64,000 nucleotides of DNA from Rhabdornis inornatus (GCA_013397075.1 VWZS01008810.1:620001-684000), one strand, 5' to 3'. Counted from the first letter of the stretch, positions 51,201 to 61,251 are shown. Numbers and translations are program-made. The notes: generated by a model from the letters alone, not told the origin.

Positions 51201-52856
51201 TACATTGTAACAGAACAGAATGTATACGTTCTTCAATGAAAGACAAAACTATGGTTATCATCTGGACCAGAATACAAATACATGCTAACAATTTAAAAAT
51301 CATTTTGGGTCATTCAGGAAACATGAAACAAGCTAGCTGTTTGGAAATGCAGTAGTCTTCTCCTTTAGTAAATATGCCTGAGAAAGTTAACCTGTAAAGA
51401 AATCGGCTTTTAAACTCTAAAACACAAAGAGCTTTCTAGGCTGAAATGGTGAAGAGACCTGTGATATGCACCTGACAGGCCATTGAGCCATTTCCCACAG
51501 AGATTCTGTTCACTGCTTCACCTTGCCTCAGCCACCCAGCAGTGGCAGAGTTTCACATCAATACCAGGCTTATTCAAGTGAGGTGTTAAAAAGCATGCTA
51601 AGATGATGTAAAGCCACCAGTTACATACACAGCAGATAGATGTTAATAATCAAGATTCTGTACCAAATTCCTTGCTTTGTATTAGGGCCAAGTAAAAAGT
51701 AGTAGTCTAGTTCATGAATTAAAAGGGTTATATTTTTTTGGCTCAAGGTAAGACCCCTTAAAAACAGTTTCTGCAAAAGCATCTAGAATCAAAGCATGAA
51801 AAAAACCCAGGACAAACACAACTAATCATTTTGCAGTAACCACATACTGTAGGCAAGTAGGAACCAAAACAGTAACATAAATTGTGCATCGATTATTTGA
51901 AAATAAACCATTACTAGGAGACACAAGTAATCTGACAAGATGTGAAAGTGAGCAGTGAAAACTTCATGGATTGAATTTCTTTTCATCAGAATTCATCTGT
52001 TTCTACTGCAGGCAGGTAACAAATGGAACTCAGGAAAACTGAATTCCTATTAGCAGCTTAACTCTGCAGTGAGGCTGAGGCTATTACTGTTTCTTTCATT
52101 AAGAGACATTCAAATGAATGAAGTAAAAATGACATTTCAAAAATGAAGACCAAAAGAAAGCTGAATGTACATTTTAGACAAAAACAGTGTTAGGTAAAAT
52201 CCACAACTGGTGATATCTGATGTAAGCAAAAGTAATTTAACTATGCTGCTTATACCAACAGAACATCTGACACTATTTCTTGAATTCTAGCAGCCTTTTT
52301 AAAGTCACTTCCAACAACTGCACACTTTGCAAATTACATGGGCTTTGATGAAAAAGTTCATTATCAGGCATGCAAAAGAAACCTCCCATTTTTAGAATTT
52401 GGTTACATGATCAAATTACATATGCTAAAGCATACGAAACCAACTCTTCAAATGAAGCAAATTCACAATTCTGGAAAGGGAAAACACTCCAGACAAAACA
52501 AAAACTTGAAACAAAAACCTATGACAGGAAAAAGTATATTTCTACATATATCTCCGATGGTTCAACACTGTAAAATGAGCCACTATCCATATATGTGTGT
52601 AATTTTGCATGTAATGGGACAGTGAAGAGGCTTCCTTTTCCTAACTTTCACACCACAGAAATGACTGTATGTACTACAGAGGTATATGAAATATAGGGTA
52701 TTTGGCATTGCTGGATACAGTGTTCAAGGATTCATGGACCGATCCAGCATGGTTCATCTTACATTCTCTAGTATTGACTGTGATAGCAAAAACATTCTGC
52801 ATTGCTTTGACACCAGCTTGGCTTCTAGGCTGCACCTTCTGAACCAAACACCATTC
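48245..52856. other. Intron between the two proviruses
   Basis: About 4.6 kb of AT-rich DNA with no recognised gene. The frame at 49322-49567 has a hydrophobic stretch but no known family and no gene context. A possible ancient interspersed repeat at 49619-49775 is listed separately. Confidence 0.5.
49619..49775. repeat. Possible ancient amniote interspersed repeat
   Basis: GGTTAGGTACCTAATCTG, TATGAAAATCCC and GAAAATGGTGTCTAGGTGC with TTTTTAAAATCTGACC resemble the 'ttaggtgcctaa... gaaaatgggacttaggtgcttttgaaaatc' phrases common in turtle and crocodile repeats. The family name cannot be given from sequence alone. Confidence 0.4.
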
Positions 52857-52861
52857 TCAGG

Positions 52862-53273
52862 TGTCCTGCTTCCAGCCAGGAAAGGGTAACTTTTGCAGTA
52901 GCCAGGAGGAGGCATGAGTAGGACCTGGAGGTTATTCTGCAACACCTCACATCACTGCTGCAGGAAGGGAGGCTCTTCTGGGGAGAAAGGGGTCCCTGCT
53001 GGTAAAGTAGTGCAGAGGGAGTGAGTGGTTGGGTATTGTCTACTGGGGGGTGGGAGAGAGGTCTGTGTGATTCTTCACACTCTCAGTCATTAGTATTGGT
53101 CAAATTCTTATCTCACAGCCATTTCCAATAAGTTGTTTTTATCTCAAACTGTGATCTTTACCTTTTGTGCCTCCAACTTTCCTCTCCATCCCGTTTAAGT
53201 GGTGAGTGGCATGCGGTTTGGAGAGTCTCAGTGGGAGCACTAAACTGGGGAGTACCATTGCTAAACCAGGACA
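52862..53273 (+). repeat. 5' LTR of the long provirus
   Basis: It begins TGTCCTGCTTCCAGCCAGG and ends CTAAACCAGGACA. It aligns with the 3' LTR through GTAGGACCTGGA, TTATTCT, CACCTCA and GTCACTGCT, TCATTAG, TTCTTATCTCA, CCAATAAGTTGTT and ACTAAACTGGGGAGTACCATT. Confidence 0.92.
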
Positions 53274-53281
53274 GCCTTATT

Positions 53282-53299
53282 CGGCTCCCAGTGTGTGGC
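53282..53299 (+). other. Likely primer-binding site, degenerate
   Basis: CGGCTCCCAGTGTGTGGC lies 8 bases after the LTR end. It matches a tRNA-Lys(1,2)-type site at about 13 of 18 positions. It shares the CAGTGT core with the site at 46496, and both are followed by a similar leader (GGGTT, TAACAAC, CAGAGCA). Confidence 0.5.
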
Positions 53300-53421
53300 A
53301 TGGAGGGTTGAAGTAACAACGTATCTGTGCAGAGCAGCTTGGAAACAAGTTCAACCTAAGCATTTGTTGCATTAACTCCAGAGCCGCTGGTCACAGTGTT
53401 GCTTGGTCTGTTCACCTGGTT

Positions 53422-53649
53422 GTGGTACCTAACCCTGTATTCCCATATTCCCCTATATTCTTATATGTGGTCCTTGTGATGTTCTTTTCCAGAGCAGGGA
53501 GAGGGATTGTGGTTGTTTTTTTGCTGTATTATGGGATATCAGTCTATGACTGGTCAAGGGCAACAAGGGTAATTTTGAAAGTGCTGCTCTGCTACTTTAC
53601 TGTGGGTACTGTCTTTGCGAGTCCATTAATAATCACACTCAGTCTGTAG
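53422..53649 (+). other. Leader-region open frame in the provirus, 75 codons, hydrophobic
   Basis: It lies between the primer site and gag. The translation has two hydrophobic stretches that could form membrane segments, but no family is recognised, and the frame is more likely chance reading of leader sequence. It is recorded because it is the first long frame after the LTR. Confidence 0.25.
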
Positions 53650-53919
53650 GGGGAACAGGGGAGGATGATTTTTCCCAGTCTTTCACCTCCTTTTCCTGTT
53701 ACAACAGCTTTTGAGAATTTTGAATTTCCCTTGGATGTTACGTAAAGCATGCTTTTGCTGCTAAGTCTTACTGGTCGCCTCAGTCCACACCACGATTGGA
53801 GTCAAGAAAGAGATTTCTAGGAAGTTCATTCAGAGATCTGCCCTGAGGGTGGATAGTCACGAGTGGCATGAAATGTGGCAAAAAATGAACCAGTTTTTTT
53901 ATTTTAATTTTCTGCTCCA

Positions 53920-54261
53920 ATGGTTTGGAAGTTCATCCTTGAACAACTACAAGACCCTGTTAAAGTGACAGAATATTTGCAAGGAGCATGCTGTGGCAAC
54001 TCGAGAAAGAGGCAACTTATTGTAGTGTGCTGGACACAGTTCAGTACTAGACAGCACCCTCAGGGGAAAGAGGAGGAAAACAGACCTACAGGCACTGCAG
54101 CCTGACTTGCAGTTGAACCAGAGAAACCACCTGTGCCAGAAGCAGTTGCCCCTATACAGAAGAAGAAATCCAAGACCAAATCAGCTCATTTAGTGAGGGA
54201 TAAAGAGGAAGTAGGACCCTCACCACAGGAGGAAGAGATAGGGCCAGAGATAATCACCTGA
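53920..54261 (+). pseudogene. gag remnant, N-terminal part
   Basis: One frame runs from ATG at 53920 to TGA at 54259-54261 with a single in-frame TGA at 54103-54105. After that stop the frame is Pro/Glu/Lys-rich (PEKPPVPEAVAPIQKKK), as expected for a retroviral Gag linker. Gag would form the virion core; this copy cannot. Ten bases beyond the frame end the sequence is cut by the inserted LTR at 54276. Assignment rests on position between leader and protease and on composition, not on a diagnostic motif. Confidence 0.6.
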
Positions 54262-54270
54262 TCCCTATTC

Positions 54271-55792
54271 CCAGGTGTATTTGGTTTCCATGGCCTGGGA
54301 TTTTGGGAGGGGCAGAGGGGGGAGGGACTACAAGGCTGGCTTCTGTGAGAAGTTGCCAGAAGCTTTCCCCATGTCCAGCAGAGCCAGTGCCTGGCAGTTC
54401 CAAAGATGGATGTGCAGCTGGCCTAGGCTAAGCTAATTAGAAATGGTGGTAGTGCCTCTGAGACAATGCATTTAAGACGAAAGATAAATGAAAAGCTGTT
54501 GCGCACTTGAAATTATGATTGGAAAAGGGTGGAGTGAGAACATGCCAGAAAAGCTCTGCAGACACCAAGGTCAGTGCAGAAGGAGGGGCAGGAGGTGCTC
54601 CAGGCACCAGAGCTGGGATTGCTCTGCAGCCCATGGTGATGGCCATGGTGAAGCAGCTCTGCCCCTGCAGCACATGAAGGTCCATGGGGATGTAAGAGAT
54701 CCAGTCTGTGGAGGAGCCCCACACTGGAGCAGGAGAAGAAGCTGTGACCCCATGGGAGACCTGTGGAGAGTGGGACCCTGCCTCCTATACTGGGGCAGCT
54801 TGTCCTTGAAGGATTGCACTGCATGGAACAGTGACCCATGTTGCAGCAGTCTGGGGATGACTGTTGCCCGTGGGATGGACTCACATTGCAACAGTTTGGG
54901 GAGGACTGCAGCTTGTGAGATGGACTCAGGCTGGAGATGTTTGTGAAGAACGGTCTCCTGTGGGAGGGATTCCACAGTACAGCAGGGGAACAACTCCTCT
55001 CCTTGGGCAGTGAGAGAAACCACAGGTGAACTGACCAAAGCCCCATTCCCTGTCTCCCTGCATTGATGGTGGGAAGGCAGGAGAGGTGATGGTGTAAAAA
55101 ATGAGGTAATATTTTGCTAAAGCCAAAAGGTTGTTAAGTGAAAGGAAGTTGTTGGTTCTGTGTATTGTTGTTTGTGGTTTGGATTTGTCCTGGCTGGTTT
55201 GTTGGGTGTTGCTGCGAGCTGGGAGAGGGGCGGGGTTGAAAGGTTGACCAAAAGGAGTAGGATGAGAGGAGAGGGGACAGAAAAGTAGGTGATTGGGAGA
55301 GGGTGTAAATTACCGAGTATCCAGCCAATGGGAAAGGGGTCAGGGACCACACCCTGGAGGGGAAAAAGGGTAAATTTTGTAGCCATTTTGTTGGAGGGGT
55401 GTGTGTTTCGCTCTTGGCGAGAAAGGTACACACCTGGCTCAGTCAAATCATTACTAATAAACAGTTTTCTTATGCTTTGACAAAACTCTGTCCCCATTTA
55501 ATTGCATCTAAAAGTTAGTTCATTTCTAACCAGGGGAAGTGTTTTCAAGCTTCTTATTTTATACCTCATTATCCTGCTGCAGATTTGTTAATAATAAATT
55601 CAGTGCATATCTCTAAGTTGATATGCATTGGGGAGTACCTGTTTTGCCCATGATGGTATTTGATGAATGATCTCTCCCAGTTCTCACCTCAATCCATGAA
55701 CCCTTCATTATATTTTCTCTCCCCCATCCAGCTGCAGAAGAGAGTGACAGAGTGGCACTGGTGGGTGCCTGGCATCTGACCACTACACCAGG
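54271..55792 (+). mobile_element. Large solo LTR inserted in gag, with 5-bp target duplication
   Basis: The inserted LTR runs TGTATTTGG (54276) to CACTACA (55787), flanked by CCAGG at 54271-54275 and 55788-55792. Landmarks of a known bird LTR type are visible: TTTCCATGGCCTGG, AGCCAGTGCCTGGCAG, GACACCAAGGTCAGTGCAGA, repeated CACACTGGAGCAG-like units at 54720-54970, an AATAAA at 55593-55598, and TTCATTATATTTTCTCTCCC near the end. Because it sits inside the provirus it is younger than it. The long overlapping frames on both strands at 54437-55046 are artefacts of its repeated GC-rich units. It is itself split by the element at 55150-55534. Confidence 0.88.
55144..55540 (+). mobile_element. Small LTR nested in the large solo LTR
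   Basis: About 385 bp (55150-55534), starting TGTTGGTTCTG and ending near TTTCTAACCAGG, interrupts the larger LTR. The hexamer GGAAGT flanks it at 55144-55149 and 55535-55540. An AATAAA is present at 55456-55461. The larger LTR resumes with GTGTTTTCAAG. The exact 3' end (CA or CAGG) is uncertain. Confidence 0.7.
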
Positions 55793-56820
55793 TGAGCAAA
55801 AATATGTCAGCCACCAGCCAGGAGAGCCCCATGTGACCTGACTGCTTCTATGCTGGGACATTGTGTCCCACACTATGAAACTAGACAGTAATGAGGCCAA
55901 GCAACTGGAATCCCTGTCACAGGATGCAGGTCTTGATAAGGGGATTGGGAAGAGGACAGAAACTCTCAGCTTCTGGAAGTGACTCCTGTCAAGCAGAGGG
56001 AAGGGTGCTCACTCAAGGATGATCTAAGAGTGCGTCGAAGCAGGTGCAATGCACGAAGAAAGGTATCCAGTACGTGAGAGCATTAGCTGTGCTAGAGGCA
56101 ATTTATAGGGATTCAAATAAAGAGCAGTCCTCTGTAGCTCCAGATGAGGTGCAGCGTACATAGTCCATGTGGTGGAAGTTCGTGCAGAGCACACCATCAT
56201 CATACGCCATCAACATTAATGGCAATGAAAGGAGAGCAAACAGTGCTTCAGGTGACTACCTGACTCTGGCAATACGAAAACCATGTTTTTTCCTCCCTAT
56301 CAACCTGCACCTCAGCTGTGGAAAGACTGTCCAAGATGGCAGACAGAATTGAAAGACTTGAACAAGCAAGAGAGGAATTCTGCTATGGCCTGCCAGTATG
56401 GACCAGAGTCCCTGCTACTGGGGAGTAAGCACCCCCCTGCTTTAGAGAGAGGGTACACACCACAAGGTAACTCTGGTTTTACTTGCGTGACCATGGAGAG
56501 GACATGAGGAAGTGGAATGGAAAACCCACCTGCACCCTAGAAGCATGGGTACATGAGTTGAGAGGAAGAATAACCACCGCAGGAAATCCTCCAAGGATAA
56601 ATGCCACTCCAGTCTGCAGCGGTCAAGTCCTCAGAACAGGAGGCTGATGTTGCTTCCAACCCTCTTGAAGTACCTTCAATTCATATTTATTTGTGAGCAA
56701 CAAGTACCATGAGCAGAACTGGATGGGTCCTGACTCCAGCAAGGTGAAGGAAAGGACAGTCAGATGTCTTGGACTGTGTGGATCTGATAATTTGGCACAC
56801 CAGACCCACAGGAGTTTAAG
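55793..56820 (+). pseudogene. gag remnant, C-terminal part, many breaks
   Basis: After the LTR the internal sequence resumes with frames broken by stops and shifts. One readable segment (around 56318-56400) is charged and heptad-like (RLSKMADRIERLEQAREE), suggesting a short coiled coil. Another frame covers 56167-56352. I see no CCHC zinc knuckle, which agrees with an ERV-L-like Gag. The assignment follows from position upstream of the protease. Confidence 0.5.
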
Positions 56821-57780
56821 CTTTTTGTTGACACCAGTTCACAGTGTACCCTGATGCTACTAAGATATGTAGGGGAAGAATCCATCTCTGTTTCAGGGGT
56901 GACAGGGGATCCCAACAGCTGACTGCACTGGAAGATATACTGAACCTAACTGGGTATTGTGAGAGACTGGAGGAGATTCCTTGCTCAAAACGTTTTGGGT
57001 GTGTGTGTGGGCAAAGGGACAGGGTGGGCATTGCCCTGGTGAGGTGACGCCCTGCTCCACACACCCCATCCTCTAGAGCCTGTATCCCAGCCCCATAGCG
57101 ACTGCCAGTCACTGGCACACTGGAGGCAGTGCTCATCGTCCCATTTCCGAATCCTCTAACCCAGCTCCTGAGTGGCTGCCTGACCAGAAGTCTCACCTGG
57201 AGGAAGGGCCCAGGAAAGCTAAAAGGTACTTAAGCCAGGACACCGGGCAAGCACATGTCTTGCCACTACCTTCCCTTAGATTTTATATCAGCTGGAAGAC
57301 TGCTGGAACAGCAGTATAGCTACCAGCAGTGGTAGCTATATTCATTCTTTTCTGCATCTTTTCTCTCTTTTTCTCTTTCTTCTCCTGCTTGTAATGCCTT
57401 CTTCTTGAAGTTTGAGTAACTTAGACTTGGATTGGTTGGAGTTTGCTAAGTTGAACAGGCTTAAAGTTTGCTAAGTTAAGGCTTTGCAAAATGTTTCAGG
57501 TTGACTGAATGTTGCTCTAAACTTTTGCCCACATTCTATGATTTTCTGAAGTTTCCCAGTAAAGTTTTTGATGTTTTGATCTCTTGAGAATGCCTTGTTG
57601 ATATTTCTCCCTTGCATCTAATTCAAGGTACATAAAAAAACCTGCAAGCCCTTTTAAAAAACTCATTGAGTGAGTTCTGGGGTCTTATAGGAATGAATGG
57701 CAAAACCACCCATTGTGACTGGCTCAGAGGCCTTGTGCATCCTTGGCATAGACTGCCTCAGGACTGGGTATTTCAAGGAC
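56821..57780 (+). pseudogene. Retroviral protease remnant, split by an LTR and stops
   Basis: A frame from 56821 contains the aspartic protease signature FVDTSSQ (Asp codon at 56830-56832) and stops at TGA 56920-56922. The sequence is interrupted by the LTR at 56958-57689. It resumes at 57690 with a second protease-like part (ILGID near 57750, GYFKDPKGH near 57768-57795). The protein would have been a Gag-Pol maturation enzyme; this copy cannot make it. Confidence 0.75.
56953..57694 (+). mobile_element. LTR inserted in the protease region
   Basis: It runs from TGTGAGAGACTGG (56958) to GGTCTTATA (57689), about 732 bp, with imperfect inverted ends (TGTGAGA / TCTTATA). The probable 5-bp target duplication has one change: GGTAT at 56953-56957 and GGAAT at 57690-57694. 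A variant polyadenylation signal AGTAAA lies at 57558-57563. A 13-bp direct repeat AGTTTGCTAAGTT occurs twice at about 57440-57480. A perfect 11-bp stem-loop lies at 57315-57340. Confidence 0.75.
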
Positions 57781-58011
57781 CCAAAAGGACATGCAGTACA
57801 CCTGGAACCAACTGCCCAGGGGTGGAAGCACAGTCCCACCATTTGCCATGGAATGATCCAGACAGCACTGGAAGAGAGTGGGGCTTTTCAACACTTGCAA
57901 TATATTGATGGCATCATTGCGTGGAGCAACAAAGCAGAGGAAATTTTTCCAGAAAGGGGAGAAGAGAATCCAAATCCTCCTGAAGACTTGTTTTGCCATA
58001 AAGCAAAGTAA
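57697..58011 (+). pseudogene. Protease-reverse transcriptase junction frame, 104 codons, RT 5' part deleted
   Basis: This open frame joins the end of the protease directly to the middle of the reverse transcriptase (GWKHSPTICHG then LQYIDG). The N-terminal fingers and palm of RT, including the motif with the first catalytic aspartate, are missing, so a deletion of several hundred bases removed them while leaving an open frame. The polymerase YxDD motif reads YIDG (57901-57912), so one metal-binding aspartate is lost. It is not a functional enzyme. The HSPTICHG phrase is the best clue for an ERV-L-like family. Confidence 0.85.
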
Positions 58012-58795
58012 GGTCAAGGGACCTACCAGGAAATCCAGGCTTTAGGAATAAAATGATAACATGGATGTCATCAGATTCCAATGGATGTGGTCATTAAAAC
58101 AGTATCTATATCCCTACCAACCAGCAAGAAGGAAACACAGGTTTTCCTAGGAGCTGTGGGCTTTTGGAGAATGCATATTCCAGAGCTCAGTCAGATTGAA
58201 AGCCCTCTATATCTTGTGATGCAGAAGATGAATTAATTTAAGTGGGGTCCTGAACAACAAGTTTCTGAACAAATTAAAGAAGAGATTGCTCATGCAGTAA
58301 CTCTTGGGTCAGTCAGGACAGGACAAGATGTGAAAACTGTGCTCTACACTGCAGCTGGGGAGAATGGCCTTCCTGGAGTCTCTGCCAAAAAGTACCAGGG
58401 GACACTGGAGGATGACTCCTGGGGTTCTGGAGTGGGAATACAAAGGATCCAAGGCCTGCTACACAACAACTGAAAAAGGGATACTGGCATCTTATGAAGG
58501 GGTTCAAGCTGCTTCAGAAGTGATAGGCAATGAAGCACAGCTTCTGCTGGCACCCTGACTGCCAGTGCTGCGCTGTATGTTCCAAGAGAAAGTCTCTTCC
58601 ACACATCATGCCGCTAATGCTACACAGAGTGAGTGAACTGCACTGATCATACAGTGATCTTGAATAGGAAACCCCAAAAGCTCAGGGATCTTGGAAATCA
58701 TCATGAGCTAGCACAAAGGTGAAAATTTTGTATTAACATCAGAAGAGGAGGAAGAAAAGGTGACATGTGCTGAGGATGCCCCACCACGTAATCAG
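58012..58795 (+). pseudogene. Reverse transcriptase thumb/connection remnant
   Basis: Readable fragments in shifting frames include TQVFLGAVGFWRMHIPE around 58135-58185 and LYTAAGENGLPG near 58345. A charged segment around 58460-58560 reads TEKGILASYEGVQAA. These are typical connection-domain phrases between RT and RNase H. Several stops and frameshifts separate them. Confidence 0.75.
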
Positions 58796-59260
58796 CCATC
58801 AGAAATGAAAAGTGATACACTCTCTTCACTGACAGATCTATTGTAGGGATACATCAAAAATGGAAAACTGCTATATGGAGTCCTGTATGGCTAGTTACAG
58901 AAGCTGAGGGAAAAGGTGGATCAAGTCAGGCTGCAGAGCTGGAAGCCATCTAGCTGGCTTTTAATATCACTCAACAAGAGAAATGCCCAGTGCTCTGCCT
59001 CTGAACTGACTAATGGATGGTGAAAAATGCTCTATGGGGGGTGGATGGATAAATGGAGAAAGGCAAACTGGCAGCACAGAGGTAAACCCATCAGGGCTGC
59101 TGAATTGTGGCAAGACATCACTGCTCAGGTAGAGAAGCTGACTGTAAAAGCACATCATGTAGATGCACATGTACCCAAGAGTCAGGCCACTGAAGAACAC
59201 CACAATGGACAGGCAGATAGGGCTGCCAAGGTTCGAGTGTCTTGGGTAGATCTGTACTGA
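58796..59260 (+). pseudogene. Retroviral RNase H remnant
   Basis: In one frame LFTD (Asp near 58828) is followed by AAELEAI (near 58932-58952) and then TD-stop-WMV (near 59005). These correspond to the first Asp, the Glu and the second Asp of RNase H. A later phrase VDAHVPK (near 59160-59180) precedes the end. In-frame TAG, TGA and TAA codons break it. The enzyme would have degraded the RNA strand of the RNA-DNA hybrid. Confidence 0.75.
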
Positions 59261-59790
59261 CAACATAAGGGTAAATTATTTCTTGCTTAGTGGGCTCATG
59301 ATGCCTCAAGCCATCAGGGAAGAGATGCAACACACAGATGGGGTTGTGATTAAGTGGTAGACTTAAGCATGGGCACAATATCCCAGGTTATTCCATAACT
59401 GCAAAACATGTGCTGCAATCAAGCAGGCCAAGAGGGTAAAGCCCCTGTGGTGTGGGGATCAATAGTCAAAATACAGGAAGGCCTGGCAAATCAATTTTAC
59501 CATGCTCCCACAGACCCACCAAAGCAAGCACTATGTGCTTACTGTGGTAGAAGCAACCACTGTAAGCCCCTGTGGTGCATATCACAAATGTGTTAGGGAA
59601 GATAGCTCGGATTAGTCCTGCCTCAAGGAAAGGCAAACCATCCACGGAATTGTTTTTGCTCAAGGACCTTGGTGCATTTGCAGAGGGACAGGGAAATGCC
59701 ATGTGTACCTGCAGGGGTTTAGATTTTTGGGTGAGAACAGTCTGTACTGTTGAACTGTGTAACATGGGTTGCTGAATGACACTGCCAAAT
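59261..59790 (+). pseudogene. Retroviral integrase remnant, core deleted
   Basis: The N-terminal HHCC zinc module is visible: His codons at 59297-59299 and 59312-59314 (HDASSHQG) and Cys codons at 59400-59402 and 59409-59411 (HNCKTCAA). The core starts WQINFT, where the first catalytic acid expected after WQI is Asn (59493-59495) instead of Asp. After VVEATT the rest of the catalytic core is missing. The sequence jumps to a C-terminal-like segment (ISPASRKGKP near 59615). Stops are present. It could not catalyse integration. Confidence 0.8.
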
Positions 59791-60081
59791 GACACTGTAT
59801 GCCACAACTGTGATGGACAATGAGTACAGACTGCTCCAGATGCACCAGTAGTGAACTCATGATGCAGCTTGCAACCAGCTGACAGCACACCAGCCCTCCT
59901 GCCCTCGAAGACATCTAGGACAGACAGAACCCACAGTCATGGACTAAATGAACTCAACAGACATCTTGCAGGAACAGCCATTGACTATGGTAATGATACC
60001 TCTGCTTGTATATACACATATATAGTTGGAATGTGTAGTATCTGGACATGCTATAGATGGCATAGAGTAAGGGGTGGATAA
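59791..60081 (+). other. 3' internal region and polypurine tract of the provirus
   Basis: No env-like frame is seen. ACTAAATGAACTCAACAGAC near 59942 parallels ACTAAATGGACTCAATGGAC near 47502 in the deleted provirus. AAGGGGTGGATAATG directly before the 3' LTR is the likely polypurine tract and has a counterpart (AAAGGGTGGAAATTA) in the deleted provirus. Confidence 0.65.
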
Positions 60082-60510
60082 TGTCCTGGTTCTGGCCAGG
60101 ACAGGGTTAATTTTTGCAATTGCCAGAAGGGCCATGGGTAGGACCTGGACATTATTCTATACCACCTCATGTCACTGCTAGGTTTGGGGGAGGGAGTCTC
60201 TTCCCGTCGAGTAAGCATGACAGAGGGCGTGGTCAGGTATTGGCTGCTCTCAGGGGGTTCCCGTGGGAATTGTTCACTTCTACCCTCTGTCATTAGCAGT
60301 GTTGCTGTTACTGTTCATTTTCTTATCTCATTGCTGCTTCCAGTAAATTGTTCTTCTCACAACCCATGATATTAACCTTCTGTTCTTCCAATTCTCCTCT
60401 CTAGCCAACCACAAGGGGAGGCAGGAGAGGGAAGGGGAGAGTGAGTGGCAGTGGTTTGGAAAGTGTCAGTGGGATACTAAATTGGATAGTACCATTCCTA
60501 AACCAAAACA
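60082..60510 (+). repeat. 3' LTR of the long provirus
   Basis: It begins TGTCCTGGTTCTGGCCAGG, ends CCTAAACCAAAACA, and is followed by the TCAGG target duplication. It contains CCAGTAAATTGTTCTTCTC, the counterpart of CCAATAAGTTGTT in the 5' LTR. Confidence 0.92.
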
Positions 60511-60515
60511 TCAGG

Positions 60516-60943
60516 TTACATTTAAGAGGTGCAGGGTCGGAAGTAAAAAGACTACTTTAATCACCTGGCCTAGAAGACAAATGCAAAGGTAAGGTGGTGC
60601 ATCAGTAGCTTCTGGATCAGAGTCAAAGCAAGAAACCAAGACGTGAAGACTCTCAAAGAAGTGCAAGTTAAAAGAATAATTTAAGCCTGTAATTATTTAA
60701 GGAGAAGAGACATAGGAGAGAAAGATGGGCTGCAGTAAGCTAAATGTAAGGAAGGAATAAAAGAGAAGGAGGGACACATATCTTGATGGAAATCTGTATC
60801 TCCTGGACCCAGAAACTGCCTCAGACACCAGCTAATTTTACAAGATAAGTTACATGCATTCCCACATTCAAGAGGGCAAGAGTGAAGCCTTGATGGCAAC
60901 GCTACGATTCTGGCTGAAGAGCTTCATTTTCCCCCTCCCATAC
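60516..60943. other. Proximal downstream intron of STAU2
   Basis: About 430 bp between the provirus and the exon donor. No repeat is recognised. The segment is somewhat purine-rich on the + strand. Confidence 0.6.
60934..60943 (-). other. STAU2: Splice donor of the STAU2 exon
   Basis: On the minus strand the coding sequence ends in CAG and is followed by GTATGGGAGG. The GT is at 60942-60943. Homology to STAU2 stops at this junction. The end of the downstream provirus lies about 430 bp further into the intron. Confidence 0.88.
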
Positions 60944-61251
60944 CTGAAAGCCTTGAATCCTTGCCAAATATTCCAGCTGTTTTGAAGGCTGCACTGTAGA
61001 ACAGGGGGAAGCAGGAGATATTCCTTTTAGACCTATGGCTTCGGCAGTTGGGGACGTTCCATTCATGAGAAGTTCCCTGGCAATTGTGGCTGTGCTATTT
61101 GTTGCAGGAGATATGCTGAAGAAAGAGCTAGAAGTCTGGCTCATTTCTTTGGACGACAAATAGCTTACAGTGGTACCAGGGGCTGATTTGTTGCGGCTTG
61201 CTTCCATCTCTTGATATACATCAGGAGAGAGATGGAGTATTCCCTTTGGTG
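60944..61251 (-). CDS. STAU2: STAU2 internal coding exon (linker, swapping motif, start of dsRBD5-like region)
   Basis: This exon encodes part of Staufen homolog 2, a double-stranded-RNA-binding protein that packages and transports mRNAs, notably into neuronal dendrites. On the minus strand the 308-bp exon follows a pyrimidine-rich tract ending in CAG and ends CAG|GTATGG. It enters in phase 1 and leaves in phase 0, giving 102 full codons with no stop. The peptide begins around PKGILHLSPDVYQEMEASR and passes through a Ser/Thr-rich linker. It then reaches TIARELLMNGTSPTAEAIG, which by family knowledge is the Staufen-swapping (dimerisation) motif, and ends QLEYLARIQGFQ, the start of the C-terminal dsRBD5-like segment. 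It matches vertebrate STAU2 as I remember it far better than STAU1. The recalled human protein differs by scattered substitutions in the Ser/Thr linker. The neighbouring exons are not in the window. The same frame stays open about 10 bp into the upstream intron and about 40 bp into the downstream intron, which is not coding. LTR elements lie within 1 kb on both sides. Confidence 0.95.

Larger units (their letters stand above)
52857..60515 (+). mobile_element. Long ERV-L-like provirus, decayed, with 5-bp target duplication
   Basis: Related LTRs at 52862-53273 and 60082-60510 are flanked by a perfect 5-bp target duplication, TCAGG (52857-52861 and 60511-60515). Between them, in order, are a leader, gag remnants, protease, reverse transcriptase, RNase H and integrase remnants, then a purine-rich AAGGGGTGGATAATG before the 3' LTR. 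No env-like frame is seen. The 5-bp duplication, the RT phrase HSPTICHG and the absence of env fit class III (ERV-L-like) elements. The primer site looks tRNA-Lys-like, so the class is an inference. Removing later insertions (54276-55792 and 56958-57694) leaves about 5.4 kb. All frames carry stops or deletions. It is antisense to STAU2 and ends about 430 bp from the exon. Confidence 0.92.

Noticed and set aside
54437..55046. Long overlapping frames (up to 177 codons) on both strands
   Set aside because: They lie wholly inside the inserted LTR with repeated GC-rich units; they are shadows of a noncoding repeat.
1..60933. Following STAU2 exon(s) with the C-terminus and stop codon
   Set aside because: No minus-strand frame resembles the C-terminal STAU2 sequence; a short exon could still have been missed by eye.
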